Notes under the pieces: generated by a model
Database searches by the model: none
What the model was told of the DNA's origin: nothing
The model's input: only the letters and a program-made list of their open reading frames with translations
Assembly (NCBI GenBank): GCA_021823945.1
Contig: JAKALW010000023.1
Span: 1 to 10,123 of the forward strand
Length of the DNA: 10,123 bases
Direction of reading: 5' to 3'
DNA from: Microcaldota archaeon
Lineage (GTDB): Archaea > Micrarchaeota > Micrarchaeia > Anstonellales > VGKX01
Made by a program: the position numbers and the translations under genes
Shown here: piece by piece, positions 1-5,849 of the stretch
Numbering within the stretch: position 1 is the stretch's first letter
Layout of the letters: every line of letters begins with the position of its first letter

Positions 1-2550
1 GGAGTGGTGGATTTTCTTGGAATACGCGGGCTTGAGGCCCTGCATGCCAATCACGATTTTCTCGACATTGGACATGGCCTCGATTATGGGCGATGTCTTT
101 TCAATCGCAATTTGCGCCTCGGCCGACTCCGCCACGACATGGACGACTTCGAGGGGCCACCTCAGCTTTATGTTCGCCGCCTGCCTTGCGGCTACCGACG
201 CAGTGGCGACAGCCATCGCAATCTCGAAATGCTTTTCAAGCGGCACGTCTATGAACTTGGGGTTCGCTTGGGCGAATCCCAAAAGCGAGACTGACTCCGC
301 CTTCTCGAATTTCCTGAAGAATTCCTGGTATATGTGCTCGGATATGAAAGGTATTGTGGGCGACGCCATCTTGCAAGTCTCGAGCATGGCGTGGTAGAAA
401 ACAGCCATTGCCTCCTTTGCAGACCTGCCTTCGGAAACGCGCTTTTTCGCGAGCTTCAGGTATGTCCTTGACAAATCCTCGACTATGAACCCGCGCACTG
501 CTTTTGCCGCCTTGTGCGGCTCATATGAATCATACGCGTCAATGCACTCCTTCGCAGTGGAATTGAGCCTTGAAAGTATCCACATGTCCTCGATTTCAAG
601 CTGGAGCTTGGATATGTCTTCCGGCTTCGTGTCCAAGGCGTAGAACCTCTGGAGGAAGACGAACATGTTGTAGTATATGTTGAGCGACCTGCTCGACTCC
701 CTTATCTCGTCCCAGTTGAATTTCAGGTCGTCCCAGACAGTGCCCGAGAGGGACCAGAGCCTGAAAGTGTCGGCGCCGTACTTGTCCACGACTTCCTCGA
801 GCGGCACGAAGTTGCCGACTGATTTGGACATCTTCTCGCCCTTCTCGTCGACAAAGAAACCGTGCATGAGCAGGTTCTTGTAAGGCACCGCGTCCTTTAG
901 CACCAGGCCCGAGCCCAGAAGAGAGTAGAACCATCCGCGCGTTTGGTCCTTGCCCTCCACAATGAAGTCGGCAGGGTAAGTGTGCGGCTCGTCTTTGGAC
1001 ATGGACGCCCAAACCGCGTTTCCCGAGTCGAACCAGACATCGAGTATGTCAGGCACGCGCCTGTACTTGTTGCCTTCCTTGTCAGTAAGGACTATCTCGT
1101 CCACGAACGGGCGGTGTAGCTCCGGGACCTTCTTTGGGAGTTCCGTGCGCGAGCCGAGCACGATTATCTTGGACTGGTCAGTCTCGCACACCCAGATTGG
1201 AAGCGGGATGCCCCAGTACCTCTGCCTTGAAATGCACCAGTCCGGCGCCGCAGTGACAAAGTCGCGGAATCTGGTCTTTGCGAAGTCGGGATGCCATGCG
1301 ACCTTCTCGATTTCGCCAAGCATCTTGTCCTTCAGCTTCGACACTGATATGAACCACTGGTCAGTGGTCATGAAGATAAGGGGATTCTTGCACCTCCAGC
1401 AGTGGGGATACCTGTGCTGGATTTTGCCCTCGTGTATGAGAGCGCCGCAAGCGGCAAGGTCCTCGATGACGTTCTTGCTCGCGTCGCGGACCTTCATGCC
1501 CGCGTAGACGCCCGCCTCCGGCTTGAACCTTCCCTGCGTGTCGACAGGGGAGTATATCTCGATGTCGAACCTCTTGCCGATTATGAAGTCCTCGGGCCCG
1601 TGCCCGGGCGCGCAGTGCACCAGCCCTGAACCGTCCTCAAGCGTGACGTATTCGTCTGATAGCACAACTTTGCGCTCGTACTTCTTTCCAATCTTGTCCT
1701 GCAATGGATGGATGTATTTCAACCCTTCAAGCCTCTTGCCGGACATCTCGGAAAGCACGACCGCGCTCTTGCCAAACTCGAATGCCATGACAGCGTCGAG
1801 CCTGTCCTTTGCTATTATCCAGGTCTCGTCGCCCACCTTTGCCTTGACATATGTGAAAGTGGGATGCGCCATGACAGCCATGTTCGAAACAAGCGTCCAT
1901 GGGGTGGTCGTCCAGATGACAAGGTATTCGTCCGAATCCACAAGCTTGAACTTCACGTATACCGAAGGGTCTGCCTGCTCGCCGTATTCCAATTCGTAGT
2001 TGGCAAGCGTGGTCTCGCACCTGTGGCAGTATGGGAGGACAGAAACGCCCCTTGTCAAAAGCCCCTTTTCGTGCGCCACCTTGATTGTCGCCCAGGAGTT
2101 CTCTATGTAATCGTCGTAATATGTGATATACGGCTTGTCGAAGTCCATCCACACGCCAACGCGCTGGAACTGGCCCGACATGACTCCTATGTGCTCGGTT
2201 GCGAATGCCTTGCATTTCTCTATGAAGTTCGTGATTCCGAGGATTTCTATGTCCTTTTTAGAGCCGAGCTTCAATGCCTGCTCGACCTTGACCTCGATTG
2301 GCAGGCCGTGGGTGTCAAACCCGGGCTGGGCCCGCACGTCGAATCCCGAGGCGCGCTTGTACCTGCATATAGAGTCCTTTATGCACTTGTTCCACGCGGT
2401 CCCGGGGTGAATCTGCCCTGTTGCGTAGGGCGGGCCGTCGCAAAAGTAATACCTTGGCCTGCCCGCGCCAGCTTTCTTCACCTTTTCGTACACGTGGTGG
2501 TTTTTCCAGAATTCGAGGACTTGCTTCTCGATTTCAACAAGGTTTTGCAT
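1..2550 (-). CDS. ileS: Isoleucyl-tRNA synthetase, C-terminus cut by window edge
   Basis: Class I aminoacyl-tRNA synthetase that charges tRNA-Ile with isoleucine in the cytoplasm. The frame is open for 850 codons from ATG at 2550 to the window edge. The Rossmann signature is HPGT at residues 48-51, within PPYATGQIHPGTAWNK. The CP1 editing domain carries WTTTPWT at 213-219. Two zinc-knuckle-like pairs follow, CHRC at 175-178 and CWRC at 384-387, and the KMSKS loop is at 573-577. The anticodon-binding helical region begins after that. Archaeal IleRS proteins are usually near 1,000 residues or more, so roughly the last 150-250 are missing. The ATG is chosen because family-typical sequence (VEIEKQVLEFW) begins right after it and the upstream gene stops 30 bases earlier. 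G+C is high, as in the other core genes. The gene probably shares a transcript with the upstream membrane protein. Confidence 0.96.
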   Translation of the reverse strand, partial: MQNLVEIEKQVLEFWKNHHVYEKVKKAGAGRPRYYFCDGPPYATGQIHPGTAWNKCIKDSICRYKRASGFDVRAQPGFDTHGLPIEVKVEQALKLGSKKDIEILGITNFIEKCKAFATEHIGVMSGQFQRVGVWMDFDKPYITYYDDYIENSWATIKVAHEKGLLTRGVSVLPYCHRCETTLANYELEYGEQADPSVYVKFKLVDSDEYLVIWTTTPWTLVSNMAVMAHPTFTYVKAKVGDETWIIAKDRLDAVMAFEFGKSAVVLSEMSGKRLEGLKYIHPLQDKIGKKYERKVVLSDEYVTLEDGSGLVHCAPGHGPEDFIIGKRFDIEIYSPVDTQGRFKPEAGVYAGMKVRDASKNVIEDLAACGALIHEGKIQHRYPHCWRCKNPLIFMTTDQWFISVSKLKDKMLGEIEKVAWHPDFAKTRFRDFVTAAPDWCISRQRYWGIPLPIWVCETDQSKIIVLGSRTELPKKVPELHRPFVDEIVLTDKEGNKYRRVPDILDVWFDSGNAVWASMSKDEPHTYPADFIVEGKDQTRGWFYSLLGSGLVLKDAVPYKNLLMHGFFVDEKGEKMSKSVGNFVPLEEVVDKYGADTFRLWSLSGTVWDDLKFNWDEIRESSRSLNIYYNMFVFLQRFYALDTKPEDISKLQLEIEDMWILSRLNSTAKECIDAYDSYEPHKAAKAVRGFIVEDLSRTYLKLAKKRVSEGRSAKEAMAVFYHAMLETCKMASPTIPFISEHIYQEFFRKFEKAESVSLLGFAQANPKFIDVPLEKHFEIAMAVATASVAARQAANIKLRWPLEVVHVVAESAEAQIAIEKTSPIIEAMSNVEKIVIGMQGLKPAYSKKIHHS

Positions 2551-2580
2551 AATCAATCACATCAAAGGATAACTGGGAAT

Positions 2581-2994
2581 TCACTGGGAAGGATTGCCCT
2601 CCGGGGGCTTCGCGCCTTCCGCCTGGGCCGCTTGCATGGATGAGGGGTTCTCGCCGCCGCTTGTCGCCTTGACAAGCATGCCAAGGGGCGGGACCAGCAT
2701 GAACACCGCAGCCACAAGCGCCACTGGAGAGATGGCGAACGAGAACGCAGCCATTGCCACGAAATACGCAACCAGCAAAAGTAGGCCGAGCACGAGGTAG
2801 GAGCTGTCGCCGAAGTATTTGCGCATGTATTCTAGCGCGGCAAAGGACATGAATGTGCCGGCAAGCGAGACTATGATGCCCGCCAGGCCCATTGACCGGA
2901 ACGAGAGCATGTCAAGGCCCCAAACTGCCATGAGCGCCAGCACGTAGACCATTGCGATGAACGGAAGATACTTGTAATTGTCCAGAAAAACCAC
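2581..2994 (-). CDS. Small four-helix membrane protein of unknown function
   Basis: I do not recognise the family. From GTG at 2994 the product is about 137 residues with four hydrophobic segments: near YLPFIAMVYVLALMAVWG, GLAGIIVSLAGTFMSFAAL, YLVLGLLLLVAYFVAMAAFS and PVALVAAVFMLVPPLGMLV. A hydrophilic Ala/Pro/Gly-rich tail follows and probably faces the cytoplasm. The reading frame stays open upstream to an ATG at 3195, but that extra stretch is polar, lacks the character of the rest and runs through the intergenic control region, so I prefer the shorter form. The start is uncertain: GTG 2994 has no clear Shine-Dalgarno, and ATG 2952 is an alternative inside helix 1. It ends 30 bases before ileS on the same strand, which suggests co-transcription. 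Nothing in the sequence points to a substrate or partner. Confidence 0.6.
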   Translation of the reverse strand: MVFLDNYKYLPFIAMVYVLALMAVWGLDMLSFRSMGLAGIIVSLAGTFMSFAALEYMRKYFGDSSYLVLGLLLLVAYFVAMAAFSFAISPVALVAAVFMLVPPLGMLVKATSGGENPSSMQAAQAEGAKPPEGNPSQ

Positions 2995-3310
2995 CCGAAA
3001 ATTATGATTCAGAACCCTTGAATACGCCTTTTCACAAAACGCGCCACGTTGGGTCCGGAAGCGAATGCCTGCTTCTTTGCCACTGTATTGAAACCAGTGG
3101 AAAGCCTGCTTGGCCTGCCTTTTAATGATTTGACACCAAGATATTAAAAGAATTGGAGGCAAAGGGAAACCCTGTTGGGAAGGGGTTAAAGGCATATTTC
3201 ATAGTAATTATACAATATGCGATAGGCTTTTTGCATCCCTGCAGTTTGGAATAAGGCAATCCTGCGTTGGAAAACCGAATGCAGGCAAATATTTTCTTGT
3301 GTTGATGATT
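2995..3310. other. Divergent intergenic control region without a clear gene
   Basis: This stretch of about 316 bases separates the minus-strand membrane-protein gene from the plus-strand rfcS. It holds an AT-rich TATA-like sequence on the minus strand near 3139-3150, which would give a leader of about 120 bases to the membrane-protein gene. An inverted repeat CCACTG/CAGTGG lies at 3080-3085 and 3095-3100, and a TATA-like element for rfcS near 3287-3295. The minus-strand frame is open throughout, but no domain is visible in it. I looked for tRNA-like stems and T-loop sequence and saw none. Confidence 0.5.
3287..3295 (+). promoter_or_regulatory. Possible TATA box of rfcS
   Basis: AAATATTTT lies about 20 bases before the ATG at 3311. 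That is slightly close for the 25-30 base spacing usual for archaeal leaderless genes, but it is the best AT-rich element here. The bases just before the ATG (GTTGATGATT) only weakly resemble the archaeal Shine-Dalgarno GGTGAT. Confidence 0.4.
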
Positions 3311-4276
3311 ATGGATGACTACTCGCCATGGACGGAAAAATACAGGCCGCACACGCTTGGGGACATAATAGGGCAGAAGGAGATTGTGGAATCGCTAAAA
3401 TCTTTTGTCAAGGAGAGGAACATGCCAAACCTCCTGTTCACGGGCCCGCCAGGGTGCGGCAAGACCACGGCGACTTTGGCGCTTGCAAAGGAGATGTTCG
3501 GCGCCGACTACAAGGCGAGCACGCTCGAACTCAATGCCTCGGACGAGCGCGGAATAGACGTTGTCCGCGGGCACATAAAGGACTTCTCGCGCATGGTGTC
3601 CATGTCGGGCCATCCGTTCAAAATCATTTTCCTCGACGAGGCGGACTCGCTCACCCCCGACGCCCAGCACGCCCTTAGGCGGACCATGGAGGTCAACGCT
3701 GGCATCACGAGGTTCATTCTTTCCTGCAATTATTCCTCGAAAATCATAGAGCCTATCCAGTCCAGGTGCTCGGTTTTCCGGTTCAAGCAGCTGGAGAACA
3801 AGGACATACTCGGGTTGATTGACAGGATTTGCGAGGCTGAGAAGCTCAAGTGCGACAAGGAGGCGCGCGACGCAATAGCCTACATATGCGACGGCGACAT
3901 GAGAAAGGCGGTCAACATACTCCAGGGCGCGGCGCTTTTGACAAAGCACATCACTGTCGACACAGTGTATAGGACCTCAAGCAGGGCGAAGCCAGCCGAG
4001 GTCAAGCAGATGATTGAGCTTGCATATTCCGGGAAGTTCGCGATGGCGAGGAAGAAACTCGAGGCGCTCATGATTGAATACGGCATGTCAGCGGAGGACG
4101 TTTTGTCCGCTGTGTACAAAGAAGTCCAGGCAATCGACATACCCGACCTGAAAAAAGTCGAGATTGTAGACGCTCTTGGCGAGATAAATTTCCGCGTGGT
4201 CGAGGGCGCCAACGAGAGGATACAGCTGGAGGCGCTCCTGGCAAAGATTGTGCTTTTCGGCTCGAAGAAAGAGTGA
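3311..4276 (+). CDS. rfcS: Replication factor C small subunit (clamp loader ATPase)
   Basis: AAA+ ATPase of the archaeal clamp loader. With the large subunit it opens the PCNA ring and loads it at primer-template junctions during DNA replication. From ATG 3311 the product is 321 residues, the usual length for RfcS. The N-terminal RFC box is PWTEKYRP (6-13), Walker A is GPPGCGKT (45-52), and Walker B is FLDEAD (108-113) with the acidic pair D110/E111. Sensor 1 is around N141, the SRC arginine-finger motif is at 152-154, and a helical collar domain fills the C-terminal part. No intein interrupts Walker A, unlike some archaeal RfcS genes. The frame could begin at GTG 3299 or ATG 3305, adding only MLMI-type residues; MDDYSPWTEKY fits the family start. 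The rfcL partner is not in this window. Confidence 0.97.
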   Translation: MDDYSPWTEKYRPHTLGDIIGQKEIVESLKSFVKERNMPNLLFTGPPGCGKTTATLALAKEMFGADYKASTLELNASDERGIDVVRGHIKDFSRMVSMSGHPFKIIFLDEADSLTPDAQHALRRTMEVNAGITRFILSCNYSSKIIEPIQSRCSVFRFKQLENKDILGLIDRICEAEKLKCDKEARDAIAYICDGDMRKAVNILQGAALLTKHITVDTVYRTSSRAKPAEVKQMIELAYSGKFAMARKKLEALMIEYGMSAEDVLSAVYKEVQAIDIPDLKKVEIVDALGEINFRVVEGANERIQLEALLAKIVLFGSKKE

Positions 4277-4300
4277 ACGGAAGGCACAACCTCGGCAAAG

Positions 4301-4311
4301 TTTAAATATAA
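4301..4311 (+). promoter_or_regulatory. Strong TATA-like element upstream of the two-repeat gene
   Basis: TTTAAATATAA lies just after the rfcS stop codon and more than 100 bases before the small gene at 4414. A start site would be expected near 4330, giving a leader of about 80 bases that crosses the palindrome and T-run at 4366-4395. It may drive a leader or small RNA, or act as a distal promoter. Confidence 0.5.
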
Positions 4312-4353
4312 GTTCAATCTCCGACGACAAAACGTGGGCGTGCCGACGATAAG

Positions 4354-4362
4354 CTTAAAAAC
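4354..4362 (+). promoter_or_regulatory. Proximal TATA box of the two-repeat gene
   Basis: CTTAAAAAC is placed so that transcription would begin near 4380-4385. That leaves a leader of about 30 bases containing the Shine-Dalgarno at 4401-4407. The palindrome at 4366-4386 then sits between TATA and the start site, a typical archaeal repressor position. Confidence 0.45.
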
Positions 4363-4365
4363 TGA

Positions 4366-4395
4366 TACGAGAATAGTTATCTCGTAAGTTTTTTT
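4366..4395 (+). terminator. Perfect inverted repeat followed by seven Ts (rfcS terminator, attenuator or operator)
   Basis: TACGAGA (4366-4372) and TCTCGTA (4380-4386) are exact inverted copies with a 7-base loop, and TTTTTTT follows at 4389-4395. In RNA this is a hairpin plus U-run. It could end the rfcS transcript or act as an attenuator in a leader started at the distal TATA box. If the proximal TATA box is used, the same DNA is an operator-like palindrome over the start site. The sequence alone does not decide between these. Confidence 0.5.
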
Positions 4396-4400
4396 ACAGT

Positions 4401-4407
4401 GGAGGTG
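4401..4407 (+). promoter_or_regulatory. Strong Shine-Dalgarno sequence
   Basis: GGAGGTG lies 6 bases before ATG 4414 and matches the archaeal 16S anti-Shine-Dalgarno well. It fixes the start at 4414 rather than at the upstream GTG 4399, and suggests efficient translation. Confidence 0.8.
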
Positions 4408-4413
4408 TACCAA

Positions 4414-4629
4414 ATGGGAAAGAAAATTGGAACAGAGAAAGTTACACGCGAAGAAGGCTATTTGTACTACATTGGCAAGGACGGCTATGTATGGGCATCA
4501 CCAATGAAGCACAACACACGCGGCAAGAAGAAGAAAGTTGGCTCGGAAAAGATTACAAGGAAATCCGGCTTCATGTACTACCTCGACAAGGCAGGATATG
4601 TAGCAGAAGCCAAGATGAAAAACGCATAA
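4414..4629 (+). CDS. 71-residue basic protein made of two copies of a ~27-residue unit
   Basis: I cannot assign a function. The protein is basic and is built from an internal duplication. Unit 1 is about residues 5-32 (IGTEKVTREEGYLYYIGKDG, then YVWASPMK) and unit 2 about 42-69 (VGSEKITRKSGFMYYLDKAG, then YVAEAKMK). The units are joined by a Lys-rich linker, TRGKKKK. Shared positions are G-x-E-K-x-T-R, then G-x-x-Y-Y, then K-x-G-Y-V, then M-K. The alternation of Tyr, Gly and hydrophobic residues suggests two small beta hairpins. I recall similar short proteins from DPANN archaea, but this is memory, not a search result. There are no Cys or His pairs for zinc, no signal peptide and no membrane segment. 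A perfect Shine-Dalgarno and flanking hairpins suggest an independent, well-expressed single-gene unit. A nucleic-acid-binding or ribosome-associated role is only a guess from the charge. Confidence 0.85.
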   Translation: MGKKIGTEKVTREEGYLYYIGKDGYVWASPMKHNTRGKKKKVGSEKITRKSGFMYYLDKAGYVAEAKMKNA

Positions 4630-4658
4630 ATTGCGGCCACTATTTCTTTAAGACCTCG

Positions 4659-4692
4659 CCGGGGGAAATCCCCCCGGTCAGAACTTTTTTTT
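4659..4692 (+). terminator. GC-rich hairpin plus T-run after the two-repeat gene
   Basis: CCGGGGG (4659-4665) and CCCCCGG (4671-4677) pair around a short AAATC loop, and a run of eight Ts follows at 4685-4692. It lies about 30 bases after the stop codon of the 71-residue gene and has the form of an intrinsic terminator. Archaea terminate mainly on the T-run. Confidence 0.75.
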
Positions 4693-4710
4693 AAATAACT
4701 TCTTAGCGCC

Positions 4711-4820
4711 AGCGCCTGACTGCAAAATGCCTTCTTTTCACATACGCCTGACTACATTAGTTGGCAAACTGATTTCTTTTCACCAACGCCTGACCTCAGT
4801 AGTTGGAAACCTTTTTTTTT
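4711..4820. repeat. Three degenerate direct repeats, each ending in a T-rich tract
   Basis: CGCCTGAC occurs at 4713-4720, 4745-4752 and 4787-4794. TTCTTTTCAC occurs at 4732-4741 and 4774-4783. TAGTTGGCAAAC at 4758-4769 matches TAGTTGGAAAC at 4800-4810. Together they form about three copies of a unit of roughly 32-42 bases ordered CGCCTGAC, TAGTTGG, T-rich tract; the first copy lacks the TAGTTGG part. The last copy ends in nine Ts at 4812-4820. There is no reading frame or strong hairpin. The array may be stacked transcription stops, protein-binding sites or decayed repeat DNA at the island edge. Confidence 0.6.
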
Positions 4821-4865
4821 AAGAACTCTAAATACACGCTGCGAGGTGCAGTGCGCTACATAACC

Positions 4866-4872
4866 TTATATT
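4866..4872 (+). promoter_or_regulatory. TATA box of the PIN-domain gene
   Basis: TTATATT lies about 25 bases upstream of ATG 4894, the spacing expected when the transcript begins at the start codon. This supports 4894 over the in-frame ATGs at 4915 and 4933 and predicts a leaderless mRNA. Confidence 0.6.
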
Positions 4873-4893
4873 CCATGAAAACAATGTCTTTTC

Positions 4894-5508
4894 ATGACAA
4901 AATTCACTGGGAGGATGGCGAAGATACAAAGCATGACGCTTGACACCAATGTCATCCTTGACATCCAGGCGCTTGCGACACTGACAGGCAAACTGGAAGA
5001 AAATGCCAGGCTCTCGGACGAAGACAAAGAATATTTCCAAAGATGCAGGGCTTCCAAAAAAGCAATATTCGTTATGCTGGACTTCAATGTCAAGAGAATA
5101 GGACTGCGCGTCGTATACAAGGAACTTCTTGCCGCGCCGCCAATGCATAACCTATACCGAAACCTATTCCCAGAAGAAGCGAAAATAAAGAAAGAATGCA
5201 GAAACCTTGCGGAAAGATACGCAAGTATAGGAATACCCCCTGCAGATGCCGCAATTGTCGCACTGGCAAGCATAAACGACATAGATATACTCTTAAGCTG
5301 GAACAGGAGGCATGTCGCAAACAGGGAAAAAATAGAAGAAGTAGAGAAAATTAATTCCAAACAGAGGTATCAAACACCTGAGATAATGACGCCCGATGAT
5401 TTCCTTGCGCGGCTGATAAGGACAGACGGAAAATGCCTTGCCCTTAGTCCTTCGCCGCTTCTGCCAGTATATCAGATGGGCTCTTACCTTTCCAAGCACG
5501 GTGTCTGA
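4894..5508 (+). CDS. PIN-domain protein, putative ribonuclease (VapC-like fold)
   Basis: PIN domains are Mg2+-dependent RNases that use a cluster of acidic residues. From ATG 4894 the product is 204 residues. LDTNVILD (16-23) provides the first acid, D17; KELL (76-79) the second, E77; PPADAAIVALA (115-125) the third, D118. SWNRRHVAN (135-143) is the usual final motif, with N137 where many relatives have Asp. MTPDDFL, about residues 165-171, resembles the normal C-terminal end of PIN proteins, so the roughly 33 residues after it look like an added tail. That tail overlaps the 3' end of the opposing 77-residue gene. The protein is longer than a typical VapC (about 130) because of an insert between the first strand and E77. 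No cognate antitoxin lies upstream in the usual arrangement, so it may be a stand-alone nuclease. G+C is lower than in neighbouring core genes, consistent with acquisition. Confidence 0.8.
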   Translation: MTKFTGRMAKIQSMTLDTNVILDIQALATLTGKLEENARLSDEDKEYFQRCRASKKAIFVMLDFNVKRIGLRVVYKELLAAPPMHNLYRNLFPEEAKIKKECRNLAERYASIGIPPADAAIVALASINDIDILLSWNRRHVANREKIEEVEKINSKQRYQTPEIMTPDDFLARLIRTDGKCLALSPSPLLPVYQMGSYLSKHGV

Positions 5509-5677
5509 GCTTTTCGGCAAGCTCCTGCGGCTTGCAGTCTAGTTCCTTTACCATCTTCTCATAGGCCTTGGCATTGCTTTCGCTATTGACAATCTTCATG
5601 AACTGCTTGGTACTGCCATTGAATTTATGTATGGTAGGAAAGATGATTGTGTCCTCATCCTCTTTTTTTGCACCCAT
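5444..5677 (-). CDS. Uncharacterised 77-residue protein, convergent with the PIN gene
   Basis: I do not recognise this protein. From ATG 5677 it is 77 residues. The N-terminus is charged (MGAKKEDEDT), followed by a short hydrophobic strand IIFPTIHKF, and the rest is probably helical and highly charged (EKMVKELDCKPQELAEKL, then a Lys/Ser/Asp-rich end). There is no membrane segment and only one Cys. The start is fixed by GAGGGG about eight bases upstream; an in-frame ATG at 5728 would translate the leader repeats into Leu/Tyr/Cys-rich sequence and is unlikely. Its last 65 bases overlap the 3' end of the PIN gene on the other strand, so the two mRNAs are complementary there. An antitoxin or regulator role is possible from size and charge but unsupported by any motif. 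Four 10-bp repeats lie in its leader. Confidence 0.65.
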   Translation of the reverse strand: MGAKKEDEDTIIFPTIHKFNGSTKQFMKIVNSESNAKAYEKMVKELDCKPQELAEKLRHRAWKGKSPSDILAEAAKD

Positions 5678-5701
5678 CTCAAACCCCTCGAAAAATCTGC
5701 A

Positions 5702-5741
5702 GCAGCATGCAATAGAATACAACAGCATACAGCAGCATACA
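5702..5741 (-). repeat. Four tandem 10-bp repeats in the leader of the 77-residue gene
   Basis: On the plus strand the units are GCAGCATGCA, ATAGAATACA, ACAGCATACA and GCAGCATACA, consensus RCAGCATACA, with no spacers. The 10-base period is close to one DNA turn, so each unit would face the same side of the helix. The array lies 25-64 bases upstream of ATG 5677, just downstream of a TATA box at 5761-5766, so it covers the expected start site and leader. Confidence 0.75.
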
Positions 5742-5760
5742 TCATTTAGCCGCCCAGCCT

Positions 5761-5766
5761 ATTTAA
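5761..5766 (-). promoter_or_regulatory. Probable TATA box of the 77-residue gene
   Basis: Read on the minus strand this is TTAAAT. A start about 25 bases downstream falls near 5738, at the edge of the 10-bp repeat array. A second AT-rich candidate is TTTAAA at 5783-5788, which would start near 5760. Confidence 0.5.
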
Positions 5767-5783
5767 GCAGGCATACGCAGGAT

Positions 5784-5820
5784 TTAAAAACAAAAAAAGT
5801 TTTTTCGACTGTTTAAAAAG
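5784..5820 (-). terminator. T-rich termination region after the Type IIG gene
   Basis: On the minus strand, starting about 30 bases past the stop codon at 5850, there are several T-runs: five near 5816-5820 and seven near 5792-5798. They are preceded by the short palindrome ATCTGTCAGAT. Archaeal RNA polymerase stops at such T-runs. The region overlaps an alternative TATA box for the next minus-strand gene. Confidence 0.45.
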
Positions 5821-5849
5821 ATATCTGTCAGATCAGATAATTAGACGGC

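Noticed and set aside
1708-2643. Long open frame on the plus strand across the 5' part of the IleRS gene
   Set aside because: It is antisense to a well-conserved synthetase with clear motifs; the opening comes from the high-G+C codon pattern and shows no domain or ribosome-binding site.
3000-3110. tRNA gene in the rfcS upstream region
   Set aside because: No acceptor or T-arm pairing and no plausible anticodon stem could be found on either strand.
2995-3195. N-terminal extension of the membrane protein to ATG 3195
   Set aside because: The extra 67 residues show no hydrophobic or conserved pattern and run through a likely promoter region; kept only as an alternative.
4711-4820. CRISPR-like array
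   Set aside because: Only two or three imperfect units, uneven spacing (32 and 42 bases), no unique spacers and no cas genes.
4840-4857. CTGC/GCAG inverted repeat upstream of the PIN promoter
   Set aside because: Only four paired bases before a mismatch; too weak to call an operator.
4894-5677. PIN gene and 77-residue gene as a classical VapBC toxin-antitoxin pair
   Set aside because: They are convergent rather than co-directional, the PIN protein is longer than VapC, and the small protein shows no VapB DNA-binding motif.
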